A DNA stretch of 64,000 nucleotides, taken from contig NW_014575558.1 of NCBI RefSeq assembly GCF_000708205.1, positions 434,001 to 498,000 of the forward strand, written 5' to 3'. How positions within the stretch are numbered: position 1 is the stretch's first letter; every line of letters starts with the position of its first letter. Positions 11,316 to 21,427 of the stretch are shown here, one piece after another. This DNA comes from Mixia osmundae IAM 14324 (Eukaryota; Basidiomycota; Mixiomycetes; Mixiales; Mixiaceae). Under the pieces are notes generated by a model that saw nothing but the letters and a program-made list of their open reading frames with translations, ran no database searches and was not told the DNA's origin. The translations under genes and the position numbers were made by a program.

Positions 11316-11940
11316 TCATGTACGCTTTATGTAGGATGTAAACTCTCGATACAGCGGCTTACCGTCGACGACAAAGCTTTGCTTTATGTTTTAGCTTTGA
11401 TCACAGCAGACTCAAGAACGTACGTGGGTTTGACAATCTTGAACCAATCTGACCCAGTTCCTGGCGTATAGAAGCTGTCCAAGTACCAGCGCTCGATGGT
11501 CGGAGAATCGTAGGGCCCGCGTACGCAGAGGCCGACGTTGTTGATGCCGTCGGTGAATGTCAAGCACCGCTCGACACGCTTGCCATCGACAGATACTCCG
11601 AATCTGCGATAATGGAACCGTATTCTCGGATCGGGAATGAAGTTTACAGCCTGCACCAAGCTCAGCAACTCGTTGCAAAGGGACTGATCGACGAGCTTGC
11701 CATATCGTTCAGAGCGAGTTGGGACAGGAAATCGAGCCTCAAGACCAGAGCAGAGGAAGTGTCATACAGCCGCAACGTACATTTTTGCGGCGGGGCAAAG
11801 TTGAGCCCGCGAGCCGCCAGCGCCTTCATGTCGTCAAGGCCGGTTGGAATGACTATCGAGCCAGCGGTATCTTGGGTCGAGACAGATGCGGCCAAAGCAG
11901 CAGCGACGAGCGCTAGTATCGTCAGCAACAGGGAGCGCAT
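11316..11940 (-). CDS. Small secreted protein, family 1 (copy 2)
   Basis: Predicted secreted protein, paralogous to the other family-1 genes. The signal peptide is MRSLLLTILALVAAALAA. The hairpin KCTLRLYDTSSALVLRLDF precedes intron 1 (11651-11700), a GC-AG intron beginning GCAAGC at the conserved phase-0 position. Exon 2 carries GVSVDGKRVERCLTFTDGIN and RWYLDSFYTPGTGSDWFKIV. The second intron begins GTACGT after KPT. The last exon reads FVVDGKPLYREFTSYIKRT, aligning with the last exons of copies 1, 3 and 4 (pattern LxDGxxLxRxF). It is closest in sequence to copy 1. Confidence 0.82.
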
Positions 11941-12600
11941 CTTGCCAGACGCTCCACAATCACACGAACGAGCGTGTGGTGGTTCAGGTTGTCCGTCTCA
12001 ATGCCGCGTTGTCAGGGGTACAACGTCGCAACGACATCCCTCAACTGTGCGCATTTGTACCGATGCGACATTGTTGCAGTCTGAATGACTGGCTTTGCGA
12101 TAAAAGTCGTACATCTAAACTGACAAGGCAAGGGACAAGACGCCGAGTGCGTGTGGCAACATTCGTATCTGATCTACTCGGCATCGAATGCTCGACGCGG
12201 TGCTCATCATTGGCCCCAAGACGATGACACCCGTCGTACACGGATCTAGGTCCAAAGGGTACGTCCCTTGAAGGAATGGAACGAGAGCAAGACACTTTTG
12301 GCGCAAAGCAGCCCGCCAAAGGAGGTTGATCCACCGCAACCGCTCGCAGCAGCAGGACCTCAAGCAGACGACGGAACGAGCGCGCTGAAGATGTTGGGAT
12401 GTGCATATCTAAGAAAGTGATCGGCTCGAGCGATCCAGATGTACATCATCTGACGGTTGCGAGATGGGCAGACCAGACTCAATCCAGAGATTGTCAAGTT
12501 GTCACATACCGCCATACGCTGCTGTCCACCGATATGCGGATGCCAAACAGTATGCATCAAACTATCGAGATTACGGTGCTGCTGTGCGAAGGAGACGCAG
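11941..12600. other. Intergenic region within secreted cluster 1
   Basis: This is the longest gap in the first secreted cluster. Frames on both strands (for example 12041-12406 minus) lack signal peptides, family blocks and plausible introns. I see no tRNA and no repeat. Confidence 0.45.
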
Positions 12601-13202
12601 TTAAGGAGAGACCTTTGAAAAGGGATCAAAGTCTCGCCAGAGCGATTTGCCGTCAAGCAATAGGCTTTGTGGCGACAGATCAGCTCTTGAATCGCAGAAC
12701 TCTCAGGAACTTACGTAGGATTGACCATCTTTGTCCAGTCTGATCCGGTCGAAGGCGTGTAGAAACCTTGTAAATACCAGCTTTGGTAGGCCAAAGCCCC
12801 GATCGTTGCGCGAAGACAGATCGTCACACTCTTGACACCCTCGCTGAATGTCAAGCACTGCTCGGAACGTTTGCCATCGGCTGATATTTCCTTGCCTGAC
12901 TGCTTCATATCGAACCCATCGCCAATCTTGTACCAAGTAAGCTACGCCAACATCAGCAAGCGACCCAACGCTCTGTCTCGGCTTACACCCGGGCCCAACT
13001 GGACTGTAAAGTCGACTTTCAGGACGACCGTGGAAGCGGTGTCATGAAGCATCAGTACGAAGTCTTGCACAGGACCGAGTGAGCCATCGCGGGCAACGAC
13101 ATGTTTGCCGGACTCGACTACAGCTTGATTGGCGGACGCTGGAACAGCAGCGCTGAAGGCGGCCGCGATGAGCACGATCAGCAGCAAGGCTATCGAGCGC
13201 AT
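12601..13202 (-). CDS. Small secreted protein, family 1 (copy 3)
   Basis: Predicted secreted protein. The signal peptide is MRSIALLLIVLIAAAFSAA, and the hairpin is DFVLMLHDTASTVVLKVDF. Intron 1 here has an ordinary GTAAGC donor (after QLGPG), at the position where copies 1 and 2 use GC. Exon 2 contains KEISADGKRSEQCLTFSEG and SWYLQGFYTPSTGSDWTKMV. The second intron begins GTAAGT after NPT. The last exon reads LLLDGKSLWRDFDPFSKVSP and stops at 12601-12603. The Cys of the first hairpin seen in copies 1, 2, 4 and 5 is replaced here, leaving one fewer Cys. Confidence 0.82.
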
Positions 13203-13557
13203 TGTTCCTTCTGCTCAACACGACAAGCAATGACAAAACTTGACGTTGCCTCATGCATGACCCATTACGGCGACATTGCATGGAACACTCCGTCTGATGG
13301 TTCGTACACTGCTTCACCAATGCTGGCCAAAGCTCGCAGTATGACGATTGGAGAAGTTCGCGCAGCTACTGTTGACACAGTCGTCAACGGAGTCCGGTCG
13401 CTCATGAGTCAATCCTTAGCTCATCTGGCTTGTTGCGCGGTAGATGCAGACAAAGGTTTTACTACGCTTCTCGACAGGCCATGGACTGTATCGGACCCAC
13501 CGATCCGAAAATCCCAAGCTATAAGAGCAAAGGCTATGCACAGATCTGTACAGGGAT

Positions 13558-14160
13558 CTACTTGAATTTATTGGCTTCACGCCAGAGCGGCTCGCCGTCT
13601 ACCAGTAGACTGCAAGGTAGTTCAGCCTGGTCGCATAGACAGCATGGTCGAGCAACATACGCAGGCGTGACAAACTTGGGGCCGTTCGGTCCGGTATAGA
13701 GCGTTCCCAACCACCAGCTCTTGAAGATCGAAGAACCGTTGGGTATGCGGAAGCAGATGTTGGCAGTCATGGGAGCTTTGGATATTTCAAAGCACTGCTC
13801 GTAACGTTTGCCATCCGCAGAGATTACAGTGCTATCAAAGTCAGCTTTGATCCCTTTGCCAAACCCATACAGGACAATCCGCTGAGCCTGCATCAGCGAT
13901 CAGTTTGTCATGGGTGAATGACTTACCTGTGTTTCAGGCGTCATTACGCAGGCAAAAGTGATCTTCGAGATGAGCGTAGCAGCCGTGTCATAGAGCATGA
14001 ATGCGCAATCATGAACCGGACCGAGGTGGTCAAAAGGGCCAGCGACATTGTGTGCGTCGTCAAGCGGGCGAGCCTTCAGGTCAGAGCTATGCTCGGGCGT
14101 GCTGGGTACTGCAAGAGCAGCAGCGATGAGAGCGAGTACTGTAAGAGCTATCGAGCGCAT
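13558..14160 (-). CDS. Small secreted protein, family 1 (copy 4)
   Basis: Predicted secreted protein. The signal peptide is MRSIALTVLALIAAALAVP, nearly the same as in copy 3. The hairpin DCAFMLYDTAATLISKITF is followed by intron 1 (GTAAGT, after TPETQ). Exon 2 has VISADGKRYEQCFEISKAP and SWWLGTLYTGPNGPKFVTPA. Intron 2 begins GTATGT in phase 2. The last exon reads LLVDGEPLWREANKFK and stops at 13558-13560. Read without the second intron the frame happens to stay open, but the spliced form matches the paralogues. Confidence 0.8.
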
Positions 14161-14362
14161 CTTGACCTTGGAAGCCGTGGTAGGAATAAGACAAATATCC
14201 ATGTCACGGAAAGTCTCCGTCGTCAAGCACGTCGCCAGAGCTCCTTGGATCGAACACGCAAGCAGCAACAGATTGAACGCCTCCCCGGTATCGTCGACAC
14301 GGAAGGCAGCGATGCATTGCAGTCGGTGCGGCTTTCTCGACAAGTGGTCGTGTCTACATGGA

Positions 14363-15001
14363 CTAGTAGCTGTTGTTATCGCGCTGTAGGAAATTGGTTA
14401 GAGGTCCAGTCGAGATTCTGTGCAATGCAATTGAATTGGTGCGCAGGCAGTCGGCCGTTGGTACGCACGTGATAGTCCCGATCTGCTCAAAGTCGTTCTT
14501 TGTCTCTGTCGTGTAGAACTGATCAAAGTACCAGCTCGTCACCAGGGGTGCGCCATGGAGGAAACGAAAGCAGAGAACGATCCAGTCGTCGTTCTTGGCG
14601 AATCTGAAGCAGTGTTGGATCGTCTTGTGATCAGGTGACTGCCCGGTACTATATGCCTTGACGGAAACTCCATCATAATGAATGATGTCCATGCCCTGGC
14701 AGGATCGTAATCAGCGAGCCCGCGGGACATATCGGCAAGGCCCTACATCGTCCTGTCTGACGTAATAGCCGAAATTGAAAGCAAAGACAGGTGTAAAGCT
14801 GCTATCGCTGATTATGAAGTGACAATCGACGTTGGGACCACGAGCTGGCGATGTACGGCGCTCGAGCTTGCCGTTGCCGCTTGGCGGGAGGGCGTTGTGG
14901 GGCGATCTTGCGATGATTCTGTCATCAGCCAGCAGAGGCGAGGCAAAAGCTCCACCGCAGAGAGTCACGAGCATTAGAACGTTTCTCATTATCGTAAGCA
15001 T
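14363..15001 (-). CDS. Small secreted protein, family 1 (divergent copy 5)
   Basis: Predicted secreted protein, the most diverged member of the array. A start at 14989 gives the signal peptide MRNVLMLVTLCGGAFASP; an in-frame ATG at 15001 adds four residues. It has an extra Arg/Ser/Pro-rich N-terminal part, then the hairpin DCHFIISDSSFTPVFAFNF, intron 1 (GTCAGA donor), and exon 2 with TIQHCFRFAKNDDWIVLCF and VTSWYFDQFYTTETKNDFEQ. The C-terminal exon of the other copies is not clearly recognisable. The end (stop at 14363, or shortly after a GTGCGT donor) is uncertain. Confidence 0.68.
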
Positions 15002-15198
15002 GCTGCTAAATAGCGCTTTTCAGAAGGATAGAGAGTCGGAATGAAGGTATTGGCGACAAGAGGCAACGATGTCACGCTACTGCAGCGCGCGGCGCGTTAC
15101 GACTGACTACATGTTACGCCACGGACTTAGCTGCGATTGCGTGCGACGCGCAGACACAACAACGACAGGGATGCAATGCGATACAGAGATGCATAATG

Positions 15199-17571
15199 CT
15201 AGTAGGCTCTCTGCCCACCTGCGCTCAAATTGATAGTGACGCCCTTCTTCTTCTTGCGGCCGCTTGCAGGCGGAGCCGGCTTTGCTTCGATCGCGTCCAG
15301 CTGCCAGAGCCTGTCATCGTCCGAGTAGCCTTCTTCGGCTTCGTGTGCAGCTACTGGATGCGCAGCGACAGGCACAGAGCGTGTTCCCCAGACTGTTCTC
15401 GGCCCTTCGTCGAGTGACGGCCGTGGCGAGTGGGGTTGCGGAGAGACAGAGAGACTGGTGCCGTAAGAGGACGAGAAGCTGGCAGAGAACTCTTCGGCGG
15501 ACAACATACTCGTCTGTCCTCGGATGGGCATCGAGTAGAGCGATTCCCGATCTTTCTCTCGGTTCTCGGCGTCTATTCGCGCTTTCTCCTTGTCTTCGCG
15601 CTTGAGCTTCTCCTTGCGCTTGTTAAGCCGTTGCTTGAGCGGTGCAGCAAAGCTATCGAGCGCCTCTTGTCCGACGATGCCCGTGAGGTCGGTCTCGATG
15701 AAGGCGACATCGCAAGCAGAAGGCAGATGGGACAGCCATTTACACTTCCTGCGCATATCGTCGTCCATCGAGCCTTCATCGACAGCTTGCACTTTGACTG
15801 TGAGCGTCTCCGGGAACGATGCGTATGAGCCAAAGTGCGCCTGCAAGATGCGTATGTCCAATGCGTGCAAGTAGATATGCTGACCGGACGCAGCCTGATA
15901 GTAAGTCCAAGCGGCTGCTTCGGGCGGCGGCGGATTAACGTTCTTCTTGGTCTTGGTGGGCTGAACAAGATCTAGATGGGTATGTTCGAGCACCGTCCTG
16001 ACTTCAGTTGATATGTCAGATTGCTCTTCTGGTTCGGTGTCGGATGGTACGGGCAGCTTCAACGCTTGACTCAAGTATCGCCGATGAGCCGCAGTTTCCG
16101 CATCTTGTAATTGCTTGAGATCGCGCAAGGCTTGCTTGCGTGCGCTCATGACGCTGTGCTTCTTCAGTTCGCCAACCTTGTCGGTCTGATCGGCGACTTT
16201 TTTCATCGCTGCCCGGACAAAGGTAACGCCTATATCTTCCTTGCCCGCCAAGCGGGTCAGCAACCGCTCTTCTCGCTCGAGCTGAGTCATGTCAGAGGCC
16301 AATTCTGCAGTCATGTAGTCTGGCGAAGCGAGCAAGAAGCGAGCGAATGCAAATGCGTCAGGCGTAAAGTGCCATGGGGCAACAAGTGGCGGTACTGCTT
16401 CGCTAGGCCAAGACGACGATTTGGGGAGCGCCATTGTCGTCATCTGAGGTCTATGCATGAGTCGCATAGTGAGATACCGCGCTTCTGGCATGCCGATCGG
16501 CGTTGGCGCAAAGACAGCTCTCGCCTTTGCATCCGGTTCGAACTGAGATACCAGCAAGGTGTGCTCTGCGGATATTGCTGCCGGATCTGTCCATTTGACG
16601 CTCTTGAGATCTTTGCCATAGATCGCATCGGTACAGACTGGACATTTTGCCCACTTGCTCTCGGCCAGCTCGATATAATGTAGCAAGCAAGGATAGCCTG
16701 CGGTTATGAGTCAGTGCTCCAATACTTGTCGCAGAGCTACCATGGACTGACAGAAGATGTGACCGCACTTGGTCATGCGCGGCGCAACGGGTTCCGATAA
16801 GCAAATTGGACAGAAGAGATCTGCAGGCGGCGATGCGGTAAGCTGAGATTGCACTGCTTGGGCGACATTAGGCAGCACAGGTGGTTTGAGTGCAGACGTG
16901 GTCGGCACAAGCACTTGCAGCTAGCCATGAGTCATTTAGTCTTGCTTAGGCTCAGTCAGCAATCTGCTCACCACATCCGGCCATGAAAAGTATATATCAG
17001 CTGTGAATTAAGTCGCCGTCAGATCAAATACGATTCGTGGTACTGCGACTCACGATCAACAAAATGGACGGTATAGTCGTACGTCGGCTTGAGCATGAAC
17101 CGATATTGCGCGTTGGTATAGCGCTCTTTGTCATACCAATTGCGGTGATTCCAAGTCGACTGTCTACTCCTTCTCGCGCTCGAGCTCGCTTGGTGAGAGT
17201 AGTGATGATTCTCTTCGTGTCGAGGCGGCAGATGAAAGGCCAGCAGCTGCGCAAGATCTCAGCTCTGTGTTTTGATGGTTGATCGCGCTCGCGCTGCTCA
17301 CGTTGTCCGCGTCTATACGGTGATGTCGCGACTTGCGCCCACCTTTGTGGCCGTCGTTATGAGAGCCAGAATTCGAGTTGGCACCTGACGAGCCGTGAGA
17401 TTGCCGGCGACCAGGTTGCGTGCTATGGGTCAGCGAGAACGCCGATTGTGATGACATGACGATGTCGGCCGGCTTTGTGTGAGTCCCGCTGCCTGATGCA
17501 GTCGCGGACCCGCTTGCACTTGCTCCGTACAATGATCCTGGAGTAGCATTGGCTGCAGGTCGGTAGGCCAT
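15199..17571 (-). CDS. RING-finger E3 ligase of the RNF10/Mag2 family
   Basis: Mag2/RNF10 proteins are cytoplasmic ubiquitin ligases that act on ribosomes in translation quality control. The N-terminal exon is Ser/Gly-rich and disordered. The next exons contain the family motif NHRNWYDKERYTNAQYRFML, then PTYDYTVHFVD. A C3HC4 RING follows: FCPICLSEPVAPRMTKCGHIFC, then, across an intron, GYPCLLHYIE and KWAKCPVC. A long exon then carries SVKW, the PLLVAPWHF-like region with DAFAFARFLLASPDYM, GQHIYLHALDIRILQAHFG, and a Lys/Arg/Glu-rich coiled coil. It ends in RKKKKGVTINLSAGGQRAY, typical of the family C-terminus. There are at least five exons. It is transcribed divergently from the mannosidase gene. 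Confidence 0.88.
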
Positions 17572-17885
17572 TGTGCCGTCGACACCACGTAAACGTCCGC
17601 CGTACCTGCCCGCGATCTGACCTCACGACGCGATCCGCTTGTGCGGTGTGCCGGCCAGCAGCTCTCTGCGGTCTACACGGTCCAGTGTTCCTGTGCTTAG
17701 GAAGAGTCGGCCAAAGCCGCTGTCTGGAGAGCGCTTGACGCTCACACAGGCGGTAGAGAGCCAGAAGTTGATTGCCGGTTGAATGAGTCATCGGGGCACT
17801 CCGCCTGAGTGTCAATCGCTGCACACGTAGCTTCGACTTGTCGGCATTCCAAAGCAGCTCTGCAGTTGTATCCTCCTTGCTCGGC
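17572..17885. promoter_or_regulatory. Divergent promoter region between RING ligase and mannosidase genes
   Basis: This 314-bp stretch separates two divergent ATGs. It should hold both promoters and 5' UTRs. I see no specific regulatory motif that I can name. An antisense open frame covers it but overlaps both starts and is not supported. Confidence 0.5.
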
Positions 17886-20444
17886 ATGTCTCTCCGACAG
17901 CGCACGAACGCAACATCTGCTCGAAGCAAGGAAGCAGATCACGACACAAGCGAACAGATAGACGCTCACAACGCAGCCATTCGTGCACGCAACGCGCACT
18001 ATCGCAAGCGAGCGCAAACACCGCTGAAGCAGCGATTGAAGGTGCGGCATCACATGCAATCACCAGGCATCGCTATGCAGAGCATGCTCGAATCCGTGCG
18101 AACCTGATGCTGACTACGTTGCTATGCAGGATGACGCTGCGCGCAATTTGGCAATCCTTGCAGGACTTGCTGTCGTCTGCCTCTTTATAGGCATCAGAGC
18201 CGGAGAGGTACATTTGCCAGCATGGTTGGGTAGTCATGGAGCTGCCAAGGTTGTCAAGCTTCAGCCAGGCGATGCGTCACACCCACGTAAAGGCGCAAAG
18301 ACGAGCCTGTTCAACTTGCAGCCTGTCGAAGCTACGCCTGCTTTCAGCGAGGACACTGAGCGGCTCTCGGCTGTCACGAATGCCTTCAAACATTCGTACT
18401 CGGCGTATGAGCGTGATGCCTGGGCCTGCGATAATTATCATCCCTTGCCGTCAAAGTCAAACGTAGGCGGACTTGGAGGCGGCAGCAATCTGACTTCGTC
18501 GGGTGGCATCGGCTAGTGAGCGCGATTTGTCATACGTGTTTGCCGGACTGACTGTCAATGCACAGCTTCATTCTGGACACACTTGACTTCCTGTACATGC
18601 TTGACCTGAAGCCAGAGATCGAACGCGCAAAGACGTGGCTGCGAGATTTGCACACATTCGATGTCGATGATCGCTTCCACGCTTTCGAGGTGACCATTCG
18701 ATGTCTTGGCGGGCTTCTATCTGCATACCACCTCTCTGGTGGCGAGGCAATATACCTGGAAAAAGCAAAGGAGCTCGGTGATCGCTTATTGCCTGTCTTC
18801 GATACGGTATGAGCAAGTTCAAGCTCGCCCAATGGCTTCTCACATCGTCCTGCAGCCATCTGGCATTCCTGCGAGCTTTATCAACCTGAAGACTGGGCAA
18901 GCGATATATGACTTTGACAACTACAACATGTCCTCCCTTGCAGAGGCAGGGTCAGCGCATTGCCTTACGCGCTGAAAATCACTCATAAGATCGCAGGACT
19001 TTGCAGCTCGAGTTTCGATATCTCTCGGAATTGACAGAAGATCCCATCTATTGGGAAAAAGCTGAAAGGGTGCGTTCACGTCATGTACGCATACTCAGAC
19101 TGACGACGGGGTGCAGGCAACCAGCCAGATCGCAAAGCAGGCTGCGGACATGGACATGGGCCTGCCCTTTTATCTGGAGTATGTCGCCGTTACGACGCTC
19201 AAAGCTGTCGAGCTAACGCGTCGATCAGTCCCAATACTGGAGAATTCAGAGCACGTCGCTCCGGTCTAAAGCTTTCGTCAGCTGACAGCAGACGCAGATT
19301 TCTGATATACGTCTCGGCTCGCGGTCAGACTCGTACTACGAATATCTGCTTAAGCTCTACCTACAATCGGATCGCACAGACGAGCGCTATCGAAAATACT
19401 GGGATCACTCGCTCGAGGTCATAGCAAAGACACTGATCAATATCACGCCGCGGCACAAGCTGCTCTATACCCAAGAGCTGATACCGCAACGTGACCTCAA
19501 ATCAGGTGGCATGTAAGCTGTTGCAAACTGGTACCGCACTGTGCTGAGCAGCATTGACAGCAACCTTGCAACGTCACCCAAGCAGGATCATCTCGTTGCA
19601 TTCCTCCCAGGCTTGATCATGCTCGGCGTCACCGAAGGACAGCCAGACGCCATCCCAGCCGATACTGGCTCGTTCGATGAGAAACAAGAAGTCAGCTGGC
19701 AAATCGGTGCGCTGCTCCTGACCCTCGCCGGCATTGCTGACATATCGAGCAGGCACGAACCTGTTGCAGACTTTCGCGACAACGTACTTTCAGAGCAGAA
19801 CAGGACTGAGCCCCGAAATTGCGTTCTTCTATACAAAGGAGGAGATCGAGCAGAAGAAGGACCGTCGCGATTGGTACATCGCGAAGCGTCAACCGTCAGT
19901 ATCATCAGCCGCTGATTTTAGGCCGGGCTGACATTTGCATCTAGCGCGAGGCCCGGCTTCACGCCTGATCCACCTGGAGATGCGAAAAACATGCTGAGGC
20001 GAGTACTGCTCTCTCATGGTTGCGACAGCTGCTCAGACAAGTCAAGAACAGGCCAGAGACAGTCGAGTCGCTGTTCCTTGCATACCGACAGACGGGCGAT
20101 CCAAAGTATCGAGAATGGGGCTGGAAGATCTTTGAGGCATTCGAGAGGCATGCAAAGATCAAGACGGGCGGCTATGCGACAGTACGTGACGTGGACGAGC
20201 TGCCGGTGCAACACGAGAACCGAATGGAGACTTTCTGGCTCAGCGAGACGCTCAAGTATCTCTATCTGCTCTTCGCGGACGCGAGTGTTTTGCCGCTCAA
20301 CGAGAACGTCTTCAACACAGAGGTATTTTATCCCATGACGAGCTCGATGTTGACTCATTCATGTGTATGCAGGCGCATGTCTTGCCAGTCTTCACACCAA
20401 AGGTCACAAACTTCCACGAGGTGGACGACGCGTTCGTACTGTGA
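17886..20444 (+). CDS. MNS1: Class I alpha-1,2-mannosidase, glycoside hydrolase family 47
   Basis: This is an ER or Golgi type II membrane enzyme that trims alpha-1,2-mannose from N-glycans. A basic cytosolic tail encoded by exon 1 precedes one membrane anchor, NLAILAGLAVVCLFIGIRAG. The catalytic domain follows: FKHSYSAYERDAWACDNYHP, LDTLDFLYMLDLKPEIERA, SGIPASFINLKTGQ, LQLEFRYLSELTEDPIYWEK, IRLGSRSDSYYEYLLKLYLQ, DHLVAFLPGLIMLGV, TGLSPEIAFF, RPETVESLFLAYRQTGDPKY, QHENRMETFWLSETLKYLYL and HVLPVFTPKVTNFHE. More than ten introns break it. One, between GEFR and ISDIRLG (about 19240-19291), fits only with a GCACGT donor, so it may be another GC-AG intron. The conserved acidic and ENRMETFWLSETLKY segments are intact. 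Confidence 0.93.
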
Positions 20445-20926
20445 TCTGTTCAGATATGTACTGTTGCAAGGGCCACGTCGCACCCTCGACTTCGGAGATC
20501 GTGTGCTTGGCGCTCCGTGGTATGCGCCTGCCACTGCGTGCTCGTCGCGCTGAAGCAAGTAGCTAAGAAGCAAGCACAATGATGGTCTGAGCATATTTGG
20601 ATTCGCTGCATGATCAGCTTGACTGTTCCATTCTTCAGACTCAGAAACGTGAAAGACTCGCTTACCGACTCATCCCCAAATCTCTTCTCACTCCTCAATA
20701 TTCTGGCAGCCCCATCTGATACGTCTGCCCATACTACTTGCAATGGGTCTTTTTATCGTCAAGTCCTCGGCTGAGTACCCCCGATGGCCGCAAGAGTACG
20801 AAATACGAGTTGACGCCTCGGCAGGTCAGATGGCCAAACCCACGATGAGACTCCGAAAGATCAGCTTCGTCACAGGGCCGAGGTTAAACTAGCGAGGCCG
20901 TTGATGTGGCTCACGAATGAGTAATC
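20445..20926. other. Intergenic region downstream of the mannosidase gene
   Basis: I see no coding sequence with family or splice support. It is probably the mannosidase 3' UTR plus a promoter region. Confidence 0.45.
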
Positions 20927-21427
20927 ATGCGGCTGACGGCATTGCCCGCGAGACGCCAAGAATTCTCCGTGAAGATGATGGAGACGTCAGAGAATGGCGC
21001 GGTCATACAGGGCCGCTTGACGGTCGAGCCATCGCCGGATGAGCCAATGCGGGGCAGGCGCTGTAAGGCCGACCTCGTCCTCACGCTCTGTGTCAATGCT
21101 GCGCAGGCGAGACATTTCTACTATGGAGGACTCCTTGTTGCGTCGCTTCGAAGCATTGCATATCAGGAAGAGAGATGCGAAGGGACAGCTTTGTATGGGA
21201 TTAAGATTAAGTTGGTGGCTCAACACTGCGAAGCATGATGGTATGATCCTCGGAAATTTGAGGGTTGCCTGTTCGCTTGAGGACGATCGCAGGTCGCAAT
21301 ACTTCGAAAATCCGAAAGACGCGACGAGTTGGACGAAGCCAAGACGAGCAATGGACAGGCACCTGTCGATCATGACCAGTCTAACATAGCGCAGCAGCTG
21401 CAGCGACGTCGATCAAGATGCCGATGA
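20927..21427 (+). CDS. Possible small gene of unknown function just upstream of AP-3 delta
   Basis: The region contains stretches that read like coding exons: MEDSLLRRFEALHIRKRDAK (from about 21123) and, after an acceptor at about 21295, VAILRKSERRDELDEAKTSN followed by a Gln/Arg-rich end. The last stop codon (21425-21427) overlaps the ATG of the AP-3 gene at 21424. I could not join all exons in phase, and no family is recognised. An antisense open frame (20987-21373) competes. Treat the boundaries as approximate. Confidence 0.3.

Noticed and set aside
12041-12406. Minus-strand open frame in the largest gap of secreted cluster 1
   Set aside because: No signal peptide, no family motif and no splice context. 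It lacks every block shared by its neighbours.
17423-17929. Long minus-strand open frame overlapping the starts of the RING ligase and mannosidase genes
   Set aside because: It covers both divergent promoters, overlaps the RING ligase first exon in another frame, and has only low-complexity Arg/Ser composition. The neighbouring genes are supported by family conservation.
20987-21373. Minus-strand open frame of about 128 codons near AP-3 delta
   Set aside because: No recognisable family and it is antisense to plus-strand segments with more coding-like composition; neither is strong enough for a firm call.
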